Assembly: GCF_002135235.1 (NCBI RefSeq)
Contig: NZ_NEGB01000005.1
Span: 186,001-250,000, forward strand
Direction: 5' to 3'
DNA: 64,000 nucleotides
From: Acinetobacter silvestris
Lineage (GTDB): Bacteria; Pseudomonadota; Gammaproteobacteria; Pseudomonadales; Moraxellaceae
This document shows, piece after piece, positions 1-8,280 of this stretch. Within the stretch, counting starts at the first letter, position 1. Every line of letters starts with the position of its first letter. Made by a program: the position numbers and the translations under genes. Under the pieces are notes generated by a model. It was given only the letters and a program-made list of their open reading frames with translations. It had not been told where the DNA came from and did not search any database.

Positions 1-114
1 TATGCACAATTACACTTTTGGTTAAAAGATGGTGAACTACTCAATTGTGAACATAAAGATGAAGAAAATTTTTATTTTAGAATGTGGAATTTAGCTCAAT
101 TAGATCGATTTTAA
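1..114 (+). CDS. C-terminal end of an unidentified protein (5' cut by window edge)
   Basis: An open frame runs from the first base to a TAA at 112-114. It encodes the last 37 residues of a protein, hydrophilic and rich in aromatic residues (it ends LAQLDRF). I do not recognise the family from so short a tail. A good hairpin terminator follows within 20 bases, which supports this being a real gene end rather than a chance frame. Confidence 0.5.
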   Translation, partial: YAQLHFWLKDGELLNCEHKDEENFYFRMWNLAQLDRF

Positions 115-130
115 CTATCAGGAATGAACA

Positions 131-178
131 CTGGCAAGCTAAGATCACTTCAAGATGATATGGCTTGCCAGTCTTTTA
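131..178 (+). terminator. Rho-independent terminator after the partial gene
   Basis: A perfect 9-bp inverted repeat (CTGGCAAGC at 131-139 pairs with GCTTGCCAG at 163-171) encloses a loop of about 23 bases and is followed by TCTTTT. The T-rich side is on the plus strand, so it would stop transcription of the partial gene before the convergent hydrolase gene. Confidence 0.6.
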
Positions 179-229
179 TAAAAAAATTCACTTAATAATC
201 TTCTTGAATTTTTAAATACAGATGATTTT

Positions 230-1258
230 TTAATAATAATCACCGCTGGATTGTGCATGGAGAAATGCAGGAATTAATCCAGTCAAAGCCGCACGTATAT
301 CTGCCCGCTCATTAATCAATTGATGAGAACCCTCTTCTAACATCAACAACGTCTGTAATCTAAATTTACGACGAATAAAATCAATGTTGTAACGCCAATC
401 CACAGTTTGATCTTGCGCACCTTGTGCTAACCATACCGGAATTCGACAAGGTGGATAATTTTCCATTTCTTGCATCCATTTTGACATTGCAAGAATCCAA
501 TCCATTCCCATCATCCGAGGTTGTAATGGATCTTTTAAACGTACAAATCTTAAAAACTCAGGGTTATGGTTATTTCGTCTAAAATGGCGCGGTACTTCAC
601 GCTTAATTCGACGAATAATCCCCAAACCAATAGAGTTATGCCACCATGCCGATTTGGCTGGGCGTACCAATGGAGACAATAAAAGTACGCGCTCCACAAT
701 GGGATTTTCACGGCGCTGTGCATATTCCAATAAATGATGCATCCAGATTGCACCGCCTGTACTTTGCCCAATTCCTACCCACGGTTTAGGCAGTTGGTTT
801 GCATTTTTAACATATTGATAGACTGCATGCAGAACGTCTTGATAATGGTCAAAACTTTGAATATTTGCAGGAGAACCATCGGTTAAACCATGGCCCGGTA
901 AATCATATGTCAGAACACTAAAGCCCTGCTCTAAAAGTTCTTTGACGATGGGCTGATAAATTCCGCTATGTTCTAAATAACCATGCAATAGACAAACCGT
1001 GCCTTTACTTTTTTCAATTTTCGGCTGGAATACGTGTACATGCAATTTAAACAGCGGCATTTTGATATAGCCTTGCCAGTGCTCACAATTAAGTTGATCA
1101 AAACCATACAATCGGCAATAGGCTTGAATTTCTCGTGATGGAATAAATACTCGATTTAAATTTAAAGGTTCTAATAATTGTGGTGTTACATCCCGACTTG
1201 GTACGGGTAAATCAAGCTGCTTTAAAATAACTGGATTTAAAAAAGGAATATCTGACAT
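230..1258 (-). CDS. alpha/beta hydrolase (monoacylglycerol lipase-like)
   Basis: A 342-residue alpha/beta hydrolase of the serine esterase/lysophospholipase type. Seen: an oxyanion-hole segment LLHGYLEHSG, a nucleophile elbow GQSTG (G-x-S-x-G), an acid candidate in GAQDQTVD, and a catalytic His candidate in EEGSHQLINE near the C-terminus. No signal peptide is evident, so it is probably cytoplasmic. Its ATG follows immediately after the stop of the YdcF-like gene upstream, so it is the last gene of a four-gene minus-strand operon (phosphatase, murB, ydcF-like, hydrolase). The substrate cannot be told from sequence; a lipid ester is the family-level guess. Confidence 0.85.
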   Translation of the reverse strand: MSDIPFLNPVILKQLDLPVPSRDVTPQLLEPLNLNRVFIPSREIQAYCRLYGFDQLNCEHWQGYIKMPLFKLHVHVFQPKIEKSKGTVCLLHGYLEHSGIYQPIVKELLEQGFSVLTYDLPGHGLTDGSPANIQSFDHYQDVLHAVYQYVKNANQLPKPWVGIGQSTGGAIWMHHLLEYAQRRENPIVERVLLLSPLVRPAKSAWWHNSIGLGIIRRIKREVPRHFRRNNHNPEFLRFVRLKDPLQPRMMGMDWILAMSKWMQEMENYPPCRIPVWLAQGAQDQTVDWRYNIDFIRRKFRLQTLLMLEEGSHQLINERADIRAALTGLIPAFLHAQSSGDYY

Positions 1259-2389
1259 TTATGGTACCTCCCTACAACCGCTGGTTCCAAAAAGTACATC
1301 ACGTATGGTCGCAAGCATTTCATAATTTGCTCTACGACTATGGTCATAATTCAATTTGCTTGGTTTCCATTCGGTTAATTGGGTCGGCATTGGTGCTTCA
1401 ACCGCAATTGTTTCGACACCGTTAAGAGCAAATAAACGCCGTGTTCTGGGCATATGATATCGATCAGTCACCAATAACACAGTCGGCGCGCCGCCTTTTT
1501 TTTGTAAAAGTAATGAACTAAATCTGGTGTTTTCACAGGTATTCATACTACTATTTTCTAATAAGTTGGCATCAACTCCACGCGCATTTAACCATTTTTG
1601 CATATAAGGTGCTTCCACACCACTCAATACGATCGGAAGCTTGGTTGCTTTTCGAATCTTTAACGTAGTTTCTAATCGTAATCTTGTATAGTCATTTACA
1701 ATAATATCTTTTTGATTTTTATCCAGTGTCAAACCACCACCTACGACAACAATGGCATAAGGTTGTGACAACGTCCGTTTTTTATCTTCATTTTGATTCT
1801 GTATTAATGCAATATCTTTATAAACTTGTTGATCTACAGATAACTGTTCAGCACTTTCAGCTATTTGATAGCTTTTTAAAAAATGCACATACTTATCCAT
1901 TAACGCTTTATCATCATCACTATTTTGCGTTAAAAGTTCAGCCACATCTATTTTAGCAAAAGTCGCTTGAACTTCCGATGTCGCATTTTCAGGCTTAAGC
2001 ATTAGAGGAATATGAGGCTTTTCTTGTGACTCATCTTCCTCTGCTTGTTCTTTTTGAATATCTGCTTGCAACACTTTATAACGGGCTTGAATCAATGCTA
2101 ACGCTTGTGAATTCTGATGCTTAATTGCATCTTCAACCACCGTAAGATACGCTTGTCGAGCAATCCATTCATCCGACCCTGGTTCTAAGTCTTCAGTATC
2201 TGTTAAAGACGCCATTTGCTGGCTTTTAGCGGCAACTCGATTAACTTCTATAGGTACAAATTGATCTAAAGCTTTAACAATTAAGTTTGAATAAAACGGC
2301 GTATACCAGAAAACCACCAGACATGCCAAAAGTACAAATAATATTGCCGCCATTCGTACCAATTTGATCATCCAATGCAGCTTTCGCAT
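1259..2389 (-). CDS. YdcF/ElyC-type DUF218 membrane-anchored protein
   Basis: A 376-residue protein with one N-terminal membrane segment (about residues 10-30, ILFVLLACLVVFW), a long polar and partly coiled linker with an EQAEEDESQEK stretch, and a C-terminal DUF218 domain. The domain is recognised by the strand AIVVVGGGL and the motif LVTDRYHMPRTRR. DUF218 proteins such as ElyC and SanA are linked to envelope and peptidoglycan homeostasis in enterobacteria. That fits its place directly after murB, but a role here is inferred. It lies 5 bases from the murB stop and touches the next hydrolase start. The start has an AAGG about 7 bases upstream. Confidence 0.8.
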   Translation of the reverse strand: MRKLHWMIKLVRMAAILFVLLACLVVFWYTPFYSNLIVKALDQFVPIEVNRVAAKSQQMASLTDTEDLEPGSDEWIARQAYLTVVEDAIKHQNSQALALIQARYKVLQADIQKEQAEEDESQEKPHIPLMLKPENATSEVQATFAKIDVAELLTQNSDDDKALMDKYVHFLKSYQIAESAEQLSVDQQVYKDIALIQNQNEDKKRTLSQPYAIVVVGGGLTLDKNQKDIIVNDYTRLRLETTLKIRKATKLPIVLSGVEAPYMQKWLNARGVDANLLENSSMNTCENTRFSSLLLQKKGGAPTVLLVTDRYHMPRTRRLFALNGVETIAVEAPMPTQLTEWKPSKLNYDHSRRANYEMLATIRDVLFGTSGCREVP

Positions 2390-2394
2390 AAACC

Positions 2395-3429
2395 TTAACT
2401 CAAATGTGATTGTATTAAACCGACTTCATTAAATAATACAGGTTCAGGTTCTAATAAAATATTAAATTTTTTAAATACATCGTGTTGAACAGCGTGATAA
2501 GTCGCTTGCACTTCTTTCAATGTTGCATCTGCATAATTCACAAGAACCAAAGCTTGCTTATCAAACATTCCGACTTGAGCCAGTTTTTTTCCTTTCCAAC
2601 CAGACTGATCAATCAACCAACCTGCTGCAATTTTAACACAACCATGATTTTGTGGATAATGCGGAATACTAGGTGCATCAATCATAATTTTCTGCAAATC
2701 ATGTTCAGAAATAATCGGATTTTTGAAAAAGCTCCCCACATTTGGAAACTCTTGAGGATCTGGAAGTTTACTTTGACGAATGCGAATCACTTGTTCTTGT
2801 AAATTTTTTGCCGTGAGTTCATCCATCATTGCAGTTTTTAAATCGCCATAATTCATTTTCAAATCTGGCGTTTTAAGCAGTTTAAAGACCACATGGCTAA
2901 TTACATAACGGTTTGGATTAGTTTTAAAAATACTATGCCGATAAGCAAAATCACAATCTTCCATCTGAATAGTCGTGAACTGATTTAAATGACGATCATA
3001 TACATCGACAGATTCAATAAATTCTCCCACTTCTACACCATAGGCACCAATATTTTGCACAGGTGAAGCGCCAACCAACCCAGGAATCAAGGCTAAATTT
3101 TGTAAACCATACAACTGCTGATCTGTAGTCCATAACACAAAGTCATGCCAAACTTGTCCTGCACCCACCTTAATGGTTTTGGTTAACTCATCTTCAGCTA
3201 AAAATTCAATGCCCTGAATATCCATGTGCATGACCAAAGCATGCAATTGTTGTGGCAATAACATATTACTGCCACCCGATAAAATAAGAATATTTAACTG
3301 TTGTGTTTGTGCAAAATGAATAGCATCCACGACATCATCTGTAGAATGAATTTTGACATAATGTGAAGCTATCGCATCTAAATTTAAAGTATTAAAAGGT
3401 CTAAGCTGAACCTGTTGCTGAATATTCAT
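2395..3429 (-). CDS. murB: UDP-N-acetylenolpyruvoylglucosamine reductase
   Basis: MurB reduces UDP-N-acetylenolpyruvoylglucosamine to UDP-N-acetylmuramate with NADPH and FAD, the second committed step of cytoplasmic peptidoglycan precursor synthesis. Seen: FAD-domain motifs GGSNMLLP and [15 protein letters not shown], the YRHSIFK motif, the catalytic serine in NVGSFFKNP, and a C-terminal EPEPVLF glutamate. The length (344 residues) fits the E. coli type I enzyme. Two ATG codons are adjacent (3432 and 3429). An AAGGA sits only two bases before the first but at normal spacing from the second, so I chose 3429. It is second in the operon, 12 bases or so after the phosphatase gene. Confidence 0.96.
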   Translation of the reverse strand: MNIQQQVQLRPFNTLNLDAIASHYVKIHSTDDVVDAIHFAQTQQLNILILSGGSNMLLPQQLHALVMHMDIQGIEFLAEDELTKTIKVGAGQVWHDFVLWTTDQQLYGLQNLALIPGLVGASPVQNIGAYGVEVGEFIESVDVYDRHLNQFTTIQMEDCDFAYRHSIFKTNPNRYVISHVVFKLLKTPDLKMNYGDLKTAMMDELTAKNLQEQVIRIRQSKLPDPQEFPNVGSFFKNPIISEHDLQKIMIDAPSIPHYPQNHGCVKIAAGWLIDQSGWKGKKLAQVGMFDKQALVLVNYADATLKEVQATYHAVQHDVFKKFNILLEPEPVLFNEVGLIQSHLS

Positions 3430-3444
3430 CATGTTCCTTTTATT

Positions 3445-3945
3445 TTACTGTAAATGTTGCTTAAAAATATTCACCCAAGCTATGCTACTAGACTCGCACT
3501 GATCCAACACCTGTTCAAATCCATCATCGCCACCATAATAAGGATCAGGTAATGCTTGTTTTGGATAGCTCAGATCATGTTCGCTCATCAAAGCAACTCT
3601 GGCACGGATGTGCTTCATTTCATGCTTTGCTTGTTGCATTAAAGCTTGAATTTCACTTAAATTTTCAAAATCCATAGCCAAAATTAAATCAAACTCCACA
3701 AAGTCCGCTATTTTTAGCTGCCGTGCACGCAAAGAAGATAAATCATAACCCCGTCTTAATGCGTGTTTTTGACTGCGTAAGTCAGGTGCTTTATTGGGAT
3801 GATAATTACTTGTTCCAGCGGAATCGATAAAAATAGCCAGTTGCTGCCTGTCACAATAATGTCGCAAAACGACTTCAGCCGTGGGTGAACGACATATATT
3901 TCCTAAACACACACATAACACCTTGTATGGCGTTTTGGACGGCAT
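3445..3945 (-). CDS. low molecular weight protein-tyrosine phosphatase
   Basis: A 166-residue cysteine phosphatase. The P-loop C-X5-R-S is visible at residues 13-20 (CLGNICRS), and the general-acid loop LPDPYYGG comes late in the chain, as in the whole family. Relatives dephosphorylate tyrosine kinases of capsule export (Wzb/Ptp), but no capsule genes lie nearby. Its partner here may be a housekeeping target. It is the first gene of the minus-strand operon with murB and diverges from the alcohol dehydrogenase gene across about 120 bases that should hold both promoters. Confidence 0.92.
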   Translation of the reverse strand: MPSKTPYKVLCVCLGNICRSPTAEVVLRHYCDRQQLAIFIDSAGTSNYHPNKAPDLRSQKHALRRGYDLSSLRARQLKIADFVEFDLILAMDFENLSEIQALMQQAKHEMKHIRARVALMSEHDLSYPKQALPDPYYGGDDGFEQVLDQCESSSIAWVNIFKQHLQ

Positions 3946-4065
3946 AACAACCTCAAAAGTTCATTTCTTTTCAAGGCTGTTATGTTAAGTTATTTACAAG
4001 GCGAATCCTATAGAACTACAAAACAATAATGTTTAATTTACGATGAAAGATTAAGGAAAATACAT

Positions 4066-5226
4066 ATGAGCCACTTTCAATTCCAAACTGTTTCTAACAT
4101 CATTTCTGGTCTAGGCTCTATTCAAGAACTCAAAACAATTTTTACGCAACAATCTTATAAAAAAATATTAATTGTGACTGATGCCGGCATGATTCGACAT
4201 CAATTGCATCTTCCTATTATTGATATACTTGATCAAATCAAACTACCTGTTGTGATTTATGCAGATGTTCAAGCAGATCCATCTGAAGCAATCATTTTAC
4301 AAGCTGTAGCATTCGCCAAGTCGGAACAAGTCGATGCCATTATTGGATTTGGGGGTGGCAGTTCAATGGATGTCGCAAAAGTCATTGCCATACTTGCAGA
4401 CCCACGACAAACACAACCAATTCAAGCACTTTATGGTGTAAATAATGCCAAACGACCTCGCCTACCATTGATTCTCATTCCAACAACAGCAGGAACGGGT
4501 TCAGAAGTTACACCTATTGCAATTGTCACTACTGGTGAAACCACAAAAACAGGCATTGTATCTCCAGTACTTTATGCCGATGTTACTATTTTGGATGCAA
4601 ACTTCACCCAAGGATTACCTGCACATATCACCGCTGCAACTGGCATTGATGCGATGGTGCATGCAATAGAAGCCTATACCTCTAAAATAAAAAAGAATTT
4701 TTATACGGATATGCTCGCAAAACAAGCCTTAAAATTACTGCATAAAAATTTAAAACTGGTTCTGAAAGATGGTTCAAATTTAGAAGCACGGCAAAATATG
4801 CTCTTAGGCTCTATGCTTGCAGGACAGGCTTTTGCCAACGCACCTGTTGGCGCTGTACATGCATTAGCCTATCCACTCGGTGGGCATTTTCATCTGTCTC
4901 ATGGTCATACCAATGCACTGGTTTTAGTTGAAGTCATGAAATTTAATATGTCAGAAGCAAAACAACATTATGCTGAGCTGATGCAATGTATTAACCCCTT
5001 TAGCCAAGGCAGTATCGATGGCTTATCTGATTTATTTATTGACCATATGCAACAGCATTTAGCAGAAAGTGGATTAACTTTAAAACTCAAAGATCTTCAT
5101 GTACCTAAAGGTCACTTAGAAATTTTGGCACAAGATGCCATGCTCCAAACACGCTTACTGCAAAATAATCCCCGTGAATTAGTACATGCGGATGCATTAA
5201 ATATTTATCGCGCTATTTATGAATAG
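4066..5226 (+). CDS. iron-containing alcohol dehydrogenase
   Basis: A 386-residue group III (Fe-dependent) alcohol dehydrogenase. Seen: the NAD(P)-binding GFGGGSSMDVAK motif, PTTAGTGSE, the metal-binding helix DAMVHAIEAYTS, and the histidine cluster GAVHALAYPLGGHFHLSHGH. The expected iron ligands (one Asp and three His) therefore appear to be present. The start is preceded by TAAGGAAA. The substrate is unknown; relatives oxidise short alcohols or reduce aldehydes. The next gene, a thioesterase, begins 36 bases downstream and is likely co-transcribed. Confidence 0.92.
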   Translation: MSHFQFQTVSNIISGLGSIQELKTIFTQQSYKKILIVTDAGMIRHQLHLPIIDILDQIKLPVVIYADVQADPSEAIILQAVAFAKSEQVDAIIGFGGGSSMDVAKVIAILADPRQTQPIQALYGVNNAKRPRLPLILIPTTAGTGSEVTPIAIVTTGETTKTGIVSPVLYADVTILDANFTQGLPAHITAATGIDAMVHAIEAYTSKIKKNFYTDMLAKQALKLLHKNLKLVLKDGSNLEARQNMLLGSMLAGQAFANAPVGAVHALAYPLGGHFHLSHGHTNALVLVEVMKFNMSEAKQHYAELMQCINPFSQGSIDGLSDLFIDHMQQHLAESGLTLKLKDLHVPKGHLEILAQDAMLQTRLLQNNPRELVHADALNIYRAIYE

Positions 5227-5262
5227 CCTTTTATAATATCCACATATAAAAATTTATCGCTT

Positions 5263-5697
5263 ATGAAACCTAAAACGCAATTACGTTCTCAATATACTTT
5301 TTTCTTCGCGATTCAAACCCGCTGGGCAGACAATGACATCTATGGTCATGTGAATAACGTGATGTACTATAGTTATTTTGACACAGCTGCAAATGCCTTA
5401 CTCATTCAAAAAGCAGCTTTCAATATTCATCACTCACCTATTATTGGTTTAGTCGTAAATTCATCTTGTCACTTTTTACAAGAACTGACTTATCCTGAAA
5501 TTATTGAGGTGGGTGTTGCCATTCAAAAAATGGGGAATTCTTCATTAACCTATGAATTGGCTATTTTTAAACAGGAGCAAGAACAAGCCTCTGCACAAGG
5601 TCATTTCGTTCATGTTTTTGTGGATCGCCACAGTAAAAAAAGCACCCCGCTTCCACAAGAAATGCGTGATGCTTTGAATCCATTTCTATCGAATTAG
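5263..5697 (+). CDS. acyl-CoA thioesterase (4HBT hotdog fold)
   Basis: A 144-residue hotdog-fold thioesterase of the YbgC/4-hydroxybenzoyl-CoA type. The family signature is seen as TRWADNDIYGHVNN, with the catalytic Asp and the downstream HVNN. The enzyme hydrolyses an acyl-CoA in the cytoplasm; the chain type cannot be read from sequence. No clear ribosome-binding site precedes the ATG, and the gap to the alcohol dehydrogenase is short, so translation may depend partly on coupling. The gene faces the phospholipase C gene tail to tail. Confidence 0.87.
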   Translation: MKPKTQLRSQYTFFFAIQTRWADNDIYGHVNNVMYYSYFDTAANALLIQKAAFNIHHSPIIGLVVNSSCHFLQELTYPEIIEVGVAIQKMGNSSLTYELAIFKQEQEQASAQGHFVHVFVDRHSKKSTPLPQEMRDALNPFLSN

Positions 5698-5743
5698 CAA
5701 TCAGACCACGTTGGATAGAAATGGGATGAGTTATTAAAAATCA

Positions 5744-7987
5744 TTATCCATTCAAGAAGTAGGTCATTGCGGGATCACTGACAGAGTGCTCACCTATTTC
5801 AACCCGCCCTGCAAAACGTCGGTAAAACTTAAGATCACTATTACAGGTCACAGCAAAATCATACCAACACCCCACATCTTTTAAATTCCAATGTCGAGTC
5901 ACTGTTTGCTCTGCCTTAACAATAATTTTCTGTACAGGGTCCATTCGATAAGCAATTGAAGTGATACTGAATTCCGTATCTTTCAGACCATAATTAGTTA
6001 AATCAACATATACATGACCATTTGCAATGTCATAACAAACGTGAATCTCAGGATTCACTTGAGCATCCGCCAACGTATTAATATCACCTTTAAAATGACG
6101 ATGATATCCATTGGGACCAAGAACCCATAAGTCATACATTCCCAAATTATCTTTATTCACATTCCATACATCATCTATACTTTTTCCAGCTTCAACAACA
6201 TAACGACGAGGAATCCGAGTCAAATTCAATTTGTCATAGACATGGAATACAACTCCCTGTGTTCCCGTATTTGAAAATAGCAGTTTGATATTGCCATCTA
6301 CCTGACAACGAGCACTGGTGTGTAATTCATAAGGTAATGCACGAGATGGACGGATTCCACTTTGTTGAATTGGAAGCTTAATGTCACTTGGAATAGGTAC
6401 AGCAGGCAATAATTGCTGACTTTGACGTAATTGATCAGCTTGGTCACGAGTTTGTTTACCGCTTAATTGTGGTAATGGCTCTTCATTTGGTGTTTTAAAA
6501 TTAAAAGTACTGCTTAAATCCCCACAAATAGCACGGCGATAAGGGCTAATATTGGTTTCTTTCACCCCAAAACGTTTTTCTAAAAACATTAATACTGATG
6601 TGTGATCAAAAACTTGAGAATTAACCCAACCACCACGACTCCATGGAGAAATCACAAATAATGGAACACGTGGTCCTGGGCCATAAACAGCATTATCTTT
6701 CTTTGGTTGTTTGGTACTTCCAAGCGGTGCATCATGTACAAAATATTCATATTGCATCTCCGCATCACTTAAAGTCGATTTACCCGCATAGGTTTTATCC
6801 GCTTGGAATGAAGGTGCAGATGGCGATGGTACATGGTCAAAATAACCATCATTTTCATCAAAGTTAATCAACACTACTGTTTTACTCCAAACCTCTGGCA
6901 CAGCAGTTAATGCATCAATGATCTCTTGAATAAACCATGCTCCTTGAGCTGGACTTGAAGGACTAGGATGCTCACAGTAAATTGATGGCGCATTAACCCA
7001 TGAAACTTGTGGCAATTTTCCAGTTTTAATATCATTTTTAAATGCATCTAAATATTCTTCAGGCTTGGTTCCCGGCAAAGTATTTGCAATACCTTTATAT
7101 AAGGGATTTTTGGCATTATCAGTATCATGATTATAAGCTTTATAAGGTAGAGCTTGCCCTGTTTGTGCATATGGACTGTTTGGAGCACCCCCACTACAGA
7201 CTGGATAACCTGAATCTATATTCGCCTTCTTAAAGGTTTGAAATGCCCCCAACATATTATCACCCCATTCATCGGGCATATTCTGGTAGCACATCCAACT
7301 CACGCCTGCCTCTTCTAAGCGCTCAGCATAAGTTTTCCACGTATAACCTATATTTACAGTGGCTGGATTTCCATCAACCCAATCCCACTCATTATTTACA
7401 AAGGAGGTGTTTGTTGCTGTCGCACCATTGGTTCCAGTCAAATGAAATGAGCGATTTGCATCCGTACCTGTATGCATCGAACAATGATATGCATCACAAA
7501 TTGTAAAGGCATTGGCTAGAGAAAACTGGTATGGAATTTCTTGCTCTTTAAAATACCCCATTGAAGTATCGGTTTTATGCGTAGGCCAATTTGCCATTCG
7601 CCCATTGTCCCAAGCTTTTTGACTATCACTCCATGAGTGTGGTGTACCACTGGTACGCTGCGCATTGTTTGCCGTTCCATCCAAGTGATAAGGCGTTAAA
7701 ACATTGCCATTACTACGCTGTTGCTGCCAGACAGAACGCCCATTAGCCAGTGGGACTGTGAAACGGTCACCAAAACCACGCACACCTTTTAAAGTTCCAA
7801 AATAGTGATCAAATGACCGATTTTCTTGCATAAGAATAATGACATGTTCAACATCTTGAATTGTGCCTGTTTTATTATTTGCAGGAATGGCTAAAGCTTT
7901 TTGAATACTGGCAGGGAATGAGGCTAGCGCAGCTGCACCAAAACCCGTCTTAATTGTGTTTGATAAAAATTTACGACGACTAATCAT
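5744..7987 (-). CDS. plc: Tat-exported phospholipase C (phosphoesterase family)
   Basis: A 747-residue non-haemolytic-type phospholipase C of the Pseudomonas PlcH/PlcN and Acinetobacter Plc family. The N-terminus has a twin-arginine signal (SRRKFLSN) and a hydrophobic AAALASFPA stretch, so it is exported folded. Catalytic-domain motifs are MQENRSFDHYFG near residue 54, CEHPSPSSPAQG and NFDENDGYFDHV. The last about 190 residues form two beta-rich repeats typical of the C-terminal domain (DUF756). The family cleaves phosphatidylcholine and similar lipids outside the cytoplasm. A small lipoprotein gene ends 18 bases upstream on the same strand and is probably co-transcribed. Confidence 0.94.
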   Translation of the reverse strand: MISRRKFLSNTIKTGFGAAALASFPASIQKALAIPANNKTGTIQDVEHVIILMQENRSFDHYFGTLKGVRGFGDRFTVPLANGRSVWQQQRSNGNVLTPYHLDGTANNAQRTSGTPHSWSDSQKAWDNGRMANWPTHKTDTSMGYFKEQEIPYQFSLANAFTICDAYHCSMHTGTDANRSFHLTGTNGATATNTSFVNNEWDWVDGNPATVNIGYTWKTYAERLEEAGVSWMCYQNMPDEWGDNMLGAFQTFKKANIDSGYPVCSGGAPNSPYAQTGQALPYKAYNHDTDNAKNPLYKGIANTLPGTKPEEYLDAFKNDIKTGKLPQVSWVNAPSIYCEHPSPSSPAQGAWFIQEIIDALTAVPEVWSKTVVLINFDENDGYFDHVPSPSAPSFQADKTYAGKSTLSDAEMQYEYFVHDAPLGSTKQPKKDNAVYGPGPRVPLFVISPWSRGGWVNSQVFDHTSVLMFLEKRFGVKETNISPYRRAICGDLSSTFNFKTPNEEPLPQLSGKQTRDQADQLRQSQQLLPAVPIPSDIKLPIQQSGIRPSRALPYELHTSARCQVDGNIKLLFSNTGTQGVVFHVYDKLNLTRIPRRYVVEAGKSIDDVWNVNKDNLGMYDLWVLGPNGYHRHFKGDINTLADAQVNPEIHVCYDIANGHVYVDLTNYGLKDTEFSITSIAYRMDPVQKIIVKAEQTVTRHWNLKDVGCWYDFAVTCNSDLKFYRRFAGRVEIGEHSVSDPAMTYFLNG

Positions 7988-8005
7988 TATTCTTTCCTTG
8001 ATTAA

Positions 8006-8152
8006 TTACGGAGCACAACGCATCACAGGCTTTTTAGATGTATCTGGATGAGATACCACTTGATTTTCTTTAGAATCATTACAAGCAGTGAGCACCGAAA
8101 TTAAAGGAAGAATAAAAATAAAAGCAAAATATCGCTGAAACGGTATAAACAT
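8006..8152 (-). CDS. small lipoprotein upstream of phospholipase C
   Basis: A 48-residue frame read directly from the minus strand. It has an N-terminal hydrophobic segment (YFAFIFILPLISVL) ending in a lipobox L-T-A-C with the Cys at residue 24, then a short polar tail ending MRCAP. This predicts a lipid-anchored peptide of about 25 residues. It precedes the Tat phospholipase by 18 bases and probably shares its promoter. I do not know a family for it. It is too short for default gene-calling thresholds and may be missed. Confidence rests on the well-formed lipobox and the spacing. Confidence 0.6.
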   Translation of the reverse strand: MFIPFQRYFAFIFILPLISVLTACNDSKENQVVSHPDTSKKPVMRCAP

Positions 8153-8238
8153 ATAAATGAACCTAACAAAGTTTAGAATAAACTAGACTGCGCAGGTGAC
8201 ATTAGAATTACATTAATATTTCAAAGTGATGATAAAAA

Positions 8239-8264
8239 AATAAGCCCGTAGGCTTATTTAAAAT
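8239..8264 (-). terminator. dnaX terminator
   Basis: An 8-bp stem (AATAAGCC with GGCTTATT) and a 4-base loop lie at 8239-8258. On the minus strand the stem is followed by a run of seven T. It lies just after the dnaX stop codon and separates dnaX from the lipoprotein/phospholipase pair. Confidence 0.8.
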
Positions 8265-8280
8265 TAAAGAAAACAAGGTT

